From Nocardia abscessus NBRC 100374 (lineage in GTDB: Bacteria > Actinomycetota > Actinomycetes > Mycobacteriales > Mycobacteriaceae), in contig NZ_BAFP01000032.1 of the NCBI RefSeq assembly GCF_000308455.1, positions 1-64,000 on the forward strand: DNA of 64,000 nt, read 5' to 3'. Within the stretch, counting starts at the first letter, position 1. Each line of letters opens with the position of its first letter. The translations under genes were made by a program, and so were the position numbers. The notes beneath the pieces are model-generated. The model saw only the letters and a program-made list of their open reading frames with translations. It was not told the origin of the DNA and searched no databases. This document shows positions 60,195-64,000 of the stretch, one piece after another.

Positions 60195-61613
60195 ATGGAC
60201 AACCTCGTCAATATCCTCTACATCATCGCGTTCGCGATGTTCATCTACGGTCTGATGGGCCTGACCGGGCCGAAGACCGCGGTGCGCGGCAACTGGATCG
60301 CCGCGGTCGGCATGGGCCTCGCGGTGGTCGCGACGTTGATCGCGGTCCGCGACACCGGCAACTGGATTCTGATCGTCGCGGGGCTGGTGATCGGTGTCGT
60401 GCTCGGGGTGCCGCCCGCGCGGTATACGAAGATGACCGCGATGCCGCAGCTGGTGGCCGCGTTCAACGGCGTCGGCGGCGGCACCGTCGCGCTCATCGCG
60501 TGGGCCGAATTCCTCGATACCACTGGCTTTTCGAGCTTCAAGCACGGTGAAGAGCCGACCGTGCACATCATCGTCGGGTCGCTGTTCGCCGCGATCATCG
60601 GTTCGATCTCGTTCTGGGGCTCGCTGATCGCGTTCGGCAAGCTGCAGGAGATCCTGCCCGGCAAACCGATCGGGGTCGGGAAGCTGCAGCAACCGTTGAA
60701 CCTGCTGCTGCTGGTCGTCGCGGTCGTCGCCGCGGTGGTGATCGGCATCGGCGCCGCTGACGGTGGCGCGCCGTGGTGGTGGATGGTGCTGCTGCTGCTC
60801 GCCGCGGGTGTGCTCGGGTTGATGGTGGTGCTGCCGATCGGCGGCGCGGACATGCCGGTGGTCATCTCCCTGCTGAACGCGCTGACCGGTTTGTCGGCCG
60901 CGGCCGCGGGTTTGGCGTTGAACAACACCGCGATGATCGTTGCGGGCATGATCGTCGGCGCGTCCGGCACCATCCTGACCAACCTGATGGCCAAGGCGAT
61001 GAACCGGTCCATCCCGGCGATCGTCGCGGGTGGCTTCGGCGGCGGCGGAACCGCACCGGGCGCCTCCGATGGTGAGCAGAAGCAGGCCAAGGCCACCTCC
61101 GCCGCGGACGCCGCGATCCAGATGGCCTACGCCAACCAGGTGATCGTGGTCCCCGGTTACGGCATGGCGGTGGCGCAGGCGCAGCACGCGGTCAAGGAGA
61201 TGGCCTCGTTGCTGGAAGCCAAGGGCGTGGAGGTCAAGTACGCCATCCACCCGGTCGCCGGTCGCATGCCCGGCCACATGAACGTGCTGCTGGCCGAGGC
61301 CGAGGTCTCCTACGACGCGCTCAAGGAAATGGACGACATCAACGGCGAATTCGGCCGCACCGATGTCGCTTTGGTGATCGGCGCCAACGACGTCACCAAC
61401 CCCGCCGCCCGCGAGGACTCCTCGAGCCCGATCTACGGCATGCCCGTGCTGAACGTCGACCAAGCCCGCAGCGTCATCGTGCTCAAACGCTCGATGAACT
61501 CCGGCTTCGCAGGCATCGACAACCCGCTGTTCTACGCCGACCACACCTCGATGCTGTTCGGCGACGCCAAGAAGTCCGTCGGAGCGGTCACCGAGGAACT
61601 GAAGGCCCTGTAG
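60195..61613 (+). CDS. pntB: NAD(P) transhydrogenase, beta subunit
   Basis: A 472-residue protein: about nine membrane helices in the first 280 residues, then the cytoplasmic NADP-binding dIII domain with VIVVPGYGMAVAQAQHAV, HPVAGRMPGHMNVLLAEA and VIGANDVTNPAA, each typical. It completes the proton channel and carries the NADP site. It closes the three-gene operon and is followed by a strong terminator. Confidence 0.96.
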   Translation: MDNLVNILYIIAFAMFIYGLMGLTGPKTAVRGNWIAAVGMGLAVVATLIAVRDTGNWILIVAGLVIGVVLGVPPARYTKMTAMPQLVAAFNGVGGGTVALIAWAEFLDTTGFSSFKHGEEPTVHIIVGSLFAAIIGSISFWGSLIAFGKLQEILPGKPIGVGKLQQPLNLLLLVVAVVAAVVIGIGAADGGAPWWWMVLLLLAAGVLGLMVVLPIGGADMPVVISLLNALTGLSAAAAGLALNNTAMIVAGMIVGASGTILTNLMAKAMNRSIPAIVAGGFGGGGTAPGASDGEQKQAKATSAADAAIQMAYANQVIVVPGYGMAVAQAQHAVKEMASLLEAKGVEVKYAIHPVAGRMPGHMNVLLAEAEVSYDALKEMDDINGEFGRTDVALVIGANDVTNPAAREDSSSPIYGMPVLNVDQARSVIVLKRSMNSGFAGIDNPLFYADHTSMLFGDAKKSVGAVTEELKAL

Positions 61614-61631
61614 TCCAGAGGTTTCGCCCGG

Positions 61632-61668
61632 AGCGCCCCGCCACCGAGTCCGTCCGTGGCGGGGCGCT
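61632..61668 (+). terminator. Hairpin terminator of the pnt operon
   Basis: Perfect 13-bp stem AGCGCCCCGCCAC / GTGGCGGGGCGCT with an 11-base loop, 18 bases after the pntB stop, followed by CTGCTAATTC. Confidence 0.8.
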
Positions 61669-61717
61669 CTGCTAATTCGATGGACACCGCGGCCCGCCGC
61701 CCCGGATCATTCTCGGA

Positions 61718-62866
61718 GTGTCCGCACGTCATGAGCCTCTTCGGTTGATCGGTTCCGGCGAGCCCTCGGCCGATCCCGCCGAGCGGCTGCCGTGGACCGT
61801 CACCGTCGATTCCACCTACTCGATCCGCGACGCGATCGATGCTCTCGCGCTCGGTCCGTTCCTGCGCGGCGATCACCCCTGCGCGCGCACCGCGCACCTG
61901 GAGCGGGTGCGGCCGGAGGCGCCGCTGCGCCCCGAACGCGGCCGCGTGGTGCGCACGGTGCGCGACAACGACAGCGGGGTGACGCTGGTGGTCGGCCCCG
62001 GCTGGTCGCTACGGTCGGTGCGGTGGTCGGGCGGTTCGGCAATGGTCGAGGTCACCGCCGTCACCGACACGCTCGCGGACGAACTGCTCGCCGAGGCGAT
62101 CCGCGACGCGGCAGCGCCACCGGAGGTGGGCGAGACCGTGGAGATGGGCTTCTGGCACATGCACACCCACGGCCCGCAGCGGCGTGCGCGCTCGATCTCG
62201 GCGCCCGAGTGGCCCGCGATCCGCGGCAACTACACGGGACAGGTCGCCGCCGCGATGGATCGTCTGATGTCGCTCACCGCCGCCGACGTCCGCGGCAGGC
62301 TGGTACTGCTGCATGGTCCGCCCGGCACCGGCAAGACCACCGCGCTGCGCGCACTGGCGCGCGCTTGGGGCGCCTGGTGCCAGTTCGACTGCGTGCTCGA
62401 CCCCGAGGTGATGTTCGGCAAGCCCGGCTATCTGATGGACGTGGCCGCGGGTGTCGAGAACGACGACGAGGGCGCGTCCCGCTGGCGGATGCTGGTCCTG
62501 GAAGACTGCGACGAGCTGATTCGCGGCGAAGCGAAGGAAGCTGCCGGCCAGGGGCTCTCGCGGTTGCTGAACCTGACCGACGGCATGCTCGGCCAGGGCC
62601 GGGACGTGCTCGTCGCCATCACCACCAACGAGGACCTGTCCCGGCTGCATCCGGCCGTGACGCGGCCGGGCCGGTGCCTGGCGCGGATCGAGATCGGGCG
62701 GCTGTCTCCCGCGGAGGCGGCGGCCTGGTCGGCGCGGGAGCAGGAGGGCGAGGCCACCGCGTTTCCGGATGGAGCGACCTTGGCCGAGCTCGTCGCGGCG
62801 CGCGACGGCGAGGCGCGAATCGACGCCGCCGCACAGGATGCGGTGAGCCCGGGACTGTATCTGTGA
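61718..62866 (+). CDS. AAA ATPase with N-terminal DUF5925-like domain
   Basis: A 382-residue protein. The N-terminal 170 residues (VTVDSTYSIRDAIDALALGPF; GVTLVVGPGWSLRSVRW) fit the DUF5925 type of actinobacterial AAA protein. The ATPase core has Walker A LLHGPPGTGKTTALRAL (about 199-215), Walker B MLVLEDCDELI (about 258-268), sensor-1 region VLVAITTNEDLSRLHPA and the arginine finger TRPGR. It is a stand-alone AAA ATPase of unknown client. The GTG start has only a weak site; an in-frame ATG eleven bases later is not in frame, so GTG stands. Confidence 0.82.
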   Translation: MSARHEPLRLIGSGEPSADPAERLPWTVTVDSTYSIRDAIDALALGPFLRGDHPCARTAHLERVRPEAPLRPERGRVVRTVRDNDSGVTLVVGPGWSLRSVRWSGGSAMVEVTAVTDTLADELLAEAIRDAAAPPEVGETVEMGFWHMHTHGPQRRARSISAPEWPAIRGNYTGQVAAAMDRLMSLTAADVRGRLVLLHGPPGTGKTTALRALARAWGAWCQFDCVLDPEVMFGKPGYLMDVAAGVENDDEGASRWRMLVLEDCDELIRGEAKEAAGQGLSRLLNLTDGMLGQGRDVLVAITTNEDLSRLHPAVTRPGRCLARIEIGRLSPAEAAAWSAREQEGEATAFPDGATLAELVAARDGEARIDAAAQDAVSPGLYL

Positions 62867-62976
62867 GCCGGGCCGAAAGGCTCGACTTCCGAAGCCGTTG
62901 CGGCGGTTCGTCGGTGCGACCGGTCGGTAGGAGGAACCAGCCGGTATCTCGCACGGCGGTGCTCGCGCCGATCGGC

Positions 62977-62982
62977 TAGATT
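62977..62982 (+). promoter_or_regulatory. Candidate -10 box (TAGATT)
   Basis: TAGATT lies 60 bases upstream of the LppU-like gene, which has its own ribosome site; no -35 element is evident. Confidence 0.3.
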
Positions 62983-63042
62983 CCATGGGTTCGCCCGTCG
63001 CCCTGTGCGCACGGAACCACGCGAGACCCGGGGAGGGGATCC

Positions 63043-63807
63043 ATGACCACACCACCGCACAATCCGTATCCAGGTCAGCCCGGCGGCCAGCCGGGCTACC
63101 CGCAGCAGCCGCCCGCCGGTGCGCCGCAGGGCTTTCCCGGCCAGCCGGGCTATCCCGGTCAACCGCAGGGCTACCCGCAACCCGGCTACCCTGGCCAGCC
63201 GCAGCCGGGCTATCCGCCGCAGGGTGGTTTCCCGCAGCAGCCGGGTTACCCCGGTGGCGGTTTCCCGCCGCCCGGACCGCCGCCACAGCAGAATCGGAGC
63301 GGCGGTGGCGGAATCGGGAAGATTCTGGCTGTCCTCGGCGTCGTCGTGGTGATCGGCCTGCTGGTCGTGGGGGCCCGCACCGTGTTCCGCTCGGACGGCG
63401 AGAAGATCGAGATCGGTCAGTGCGCGAAGTTATCGGGCACCACCGTCAAAGCCGAGTTCGCCACCAAGGAATGCTCCGATGCGGAAGCCAACTACGTGGT
63501 GGCGCAACGGCTGGACGGCGCGAACCGGGACTGCCCGACCAAGGATTACGCCAGCTACTACCAGACCGGCAGCAACGACTACACGCTGTGCCTGCGGCTG
63601 AACGTCAAGGAGGGCGACTGCATCGACGGCGGCTTCCTCGGTGCCAGCACCAAGGTCGCCTGCGGCTCGACGGCCGACTTCAAGATCGGCCGGATCGTGC
63701 GCGGCACCGCGGACAAATCCGCCTGCGGCGCGAAGGCCACGGAGAACGACACGATCGTCTACCCCAAGCCCGACCCGATCACGCTGTGCCTGGTGTCGCC
63801 CAAATAG
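63043..63807 (+). CDS. Pro/Gly/Gln-rich membrane protein, LppU-like
   Basis: A 254-residue protein. The first 85 residues are repeats built on [13 protein letters not shown], a disordered cytoplasmic segment. One membrane helix follows ([18 protein letters not shown], about 98-115). The extracytoplasmic domain has about eight cysteines (QCAKLSG, KECSDAE, RDCPTKD, LCLRLN, GDCIDGG, VACGST, SACGAK, LCLVSP), consistent with several disulphides, and resembles the mycobacterial LppU/Streptomyces SCO3897 type. GGGGAGGGG precedes the ATG. Function unknown. Confidence 0.85.
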   Translation: MTTPPHNPYPGQPGGQPGYPQQPPAGAPQGFPGQPGYPGQPQGYPQPGYPGQPQPGYPPQGGFPQQPGYPGGGFPPPGPPPQQNRSGGGGIGKILAVLGVVVVIGLLVVGARTVFRSDGEKIEIGQCAKLSGTTVKAEFATKECSDAEANYVVAQRLDGANRDCPTKDYASYYQTGSNDYTLCLRLNVKEGDCIDGGFLGASTKVACGSTADFKIGRIVRGTADKSACGAKATENDTIVYPKPDPITLCLVSPK

Positions 63808-63919
63808 CGATCGGTGGCGCGCCCGAGCCGAGACGGCGTGGTGATCGAGTCGAGGAGGCCATGGGCTCGGCCATTGATCGGGTGCCCATGGTCGAGCCGG
63901 CCTCGGGTTCCTGAAATGC

Positions 63920-64000
63920 TCAGCGCGCCGGCGTACGCGGTGCGGCCACGACGCTCGCGTACCGGCAGCAGAGCAGTATGGCGATCATCGGCACGACCAT
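63920..64000 (-). CDS. C-terminal end of a gene cut by the window edge
   Basis: On the minus strand a frame enters from the right edge and ends at 63920. The visible 26 residues start hydrophobic (MVVPMIAILLCCRYAS) and end AAPRTPAR, suggesting the last membrane helix of an integral membrane protein. Too short to identify; the upstream part is outside the window. Confidence 0.35.
   Translation of the reverse strand: MVVPMIAILLCCRYASVVAAPRTPAR

Noticed and set aside
59280-61544. 754-residue minus-strand frame
   Set aside because: His/Arg/Asp-rich antisense of the pnt genes, a normal artefact of GC-biased codons.
63808-63919. CRISPR, prophage or transposon sequences anywhere in the window
   Set aside because: No spaced identical repeats, integrase, transposase or phage structural genes were seen on either strand.

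Overview
The window looks like a chromosomal segment of a high-GC actinomycete, most probably Nocardia or a close mycolic-acid relative. GC is high throughout with strongly GC-biased third codon positions. GTG starts are frequent, and many genes show a TANNNT -10 box 5 to 8 bases before the start codon, the leaderless pattern of actinobacteria. From memory, the order of housekeeping genes matches, in reverse, the Mycobacterium tuberculosis Rv3274-Rv3302 segment: glpD2, nei/lhr, pcd/lrpA/lat, accA3, sseA, maf, accE5, accD5, birA, a PH-domain protein, a GtrA protein, purK/purE and fadE25. The genus call is inference; nothing in the window proves it.

Layout. 1-880: non-coding, G/T-rich, with degenerate direct repeats. 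0.9-20.8 kb: glpD; a translationally coupled amine oxidase/desaturase-TetR pair; lhr helicase and nei glycosylase; then a variable stretch with a histidine phosphatase, a patatin, an SDR, a secreted lipase, two lipoproteins and a very large indolepyruvate ferredoxin oxidoreductase-type protein. 21.0 kb: initiator tRNA-Met with a strong terminator. 21.2-24.7 kb: lysine to alpha-aminoadipate module (lat, pcd, Lrp regulator). 24.8-31.4 kb: beta-propeller lipoprotein with a possible leader peptide, a truncated GNAT, two membrane Ser/Thr kinases and a second patatin. 31.5-39.3 kb: acyl-CoA carboxylase region (accA3, accE5, accD5, biotin ligase birA) with maf, a rhodanese lacking its catalytic cysteine, and a cysteine-containing HTH regulator. 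39.4-48.5 kb: acyl-ACP desaturase, PH-domain membrane protein, two-component system, GtrA, purK-purE, phosphotransferase, orphan antitoxin-like protein, and TetR-fadE25 with a duplicated palindrome.

48.5-56.9 kb is more accessory. It holds two unknown genes divergent from an XRE/DUF397 pair, a GntR-TetR hybrid regulator divergent from an FAD monooxygenase plus PhnB-like protein, a small GNAT, a GlcD-type flavin oxidase, a second GtrA and a peptidase E-like protein. 56.9-64.0 kb: DinB/maleylpyruvate isomerase-like protein and HIT hydrolase, the three-gene proton-translocating transhydrogenase operon, an AAA ATPase, an LppU-like membrane protein, and the clipped 3' end of one more gene.

Several modules cooperate. 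accA3, accD5 and accE5 would assemble an acyl-CoA carboxylase that birA biotinylates; lat and pcd act in sequence on lysine under the Lrp regulator; the pnt operon supplies NADPH. I found no CRISPR array, rRNA, insertion sequence, prophage or biosynthetic megacluster. The most interesting items are the cysteine-less SseA with its divergent cysteine-bearing regulator, the hybrid-regulator monooxygenase cassette with a long inverted repeat, the kinase fused to an extracytoplasmic DUF4352 domain, and the candidate leader peptide.
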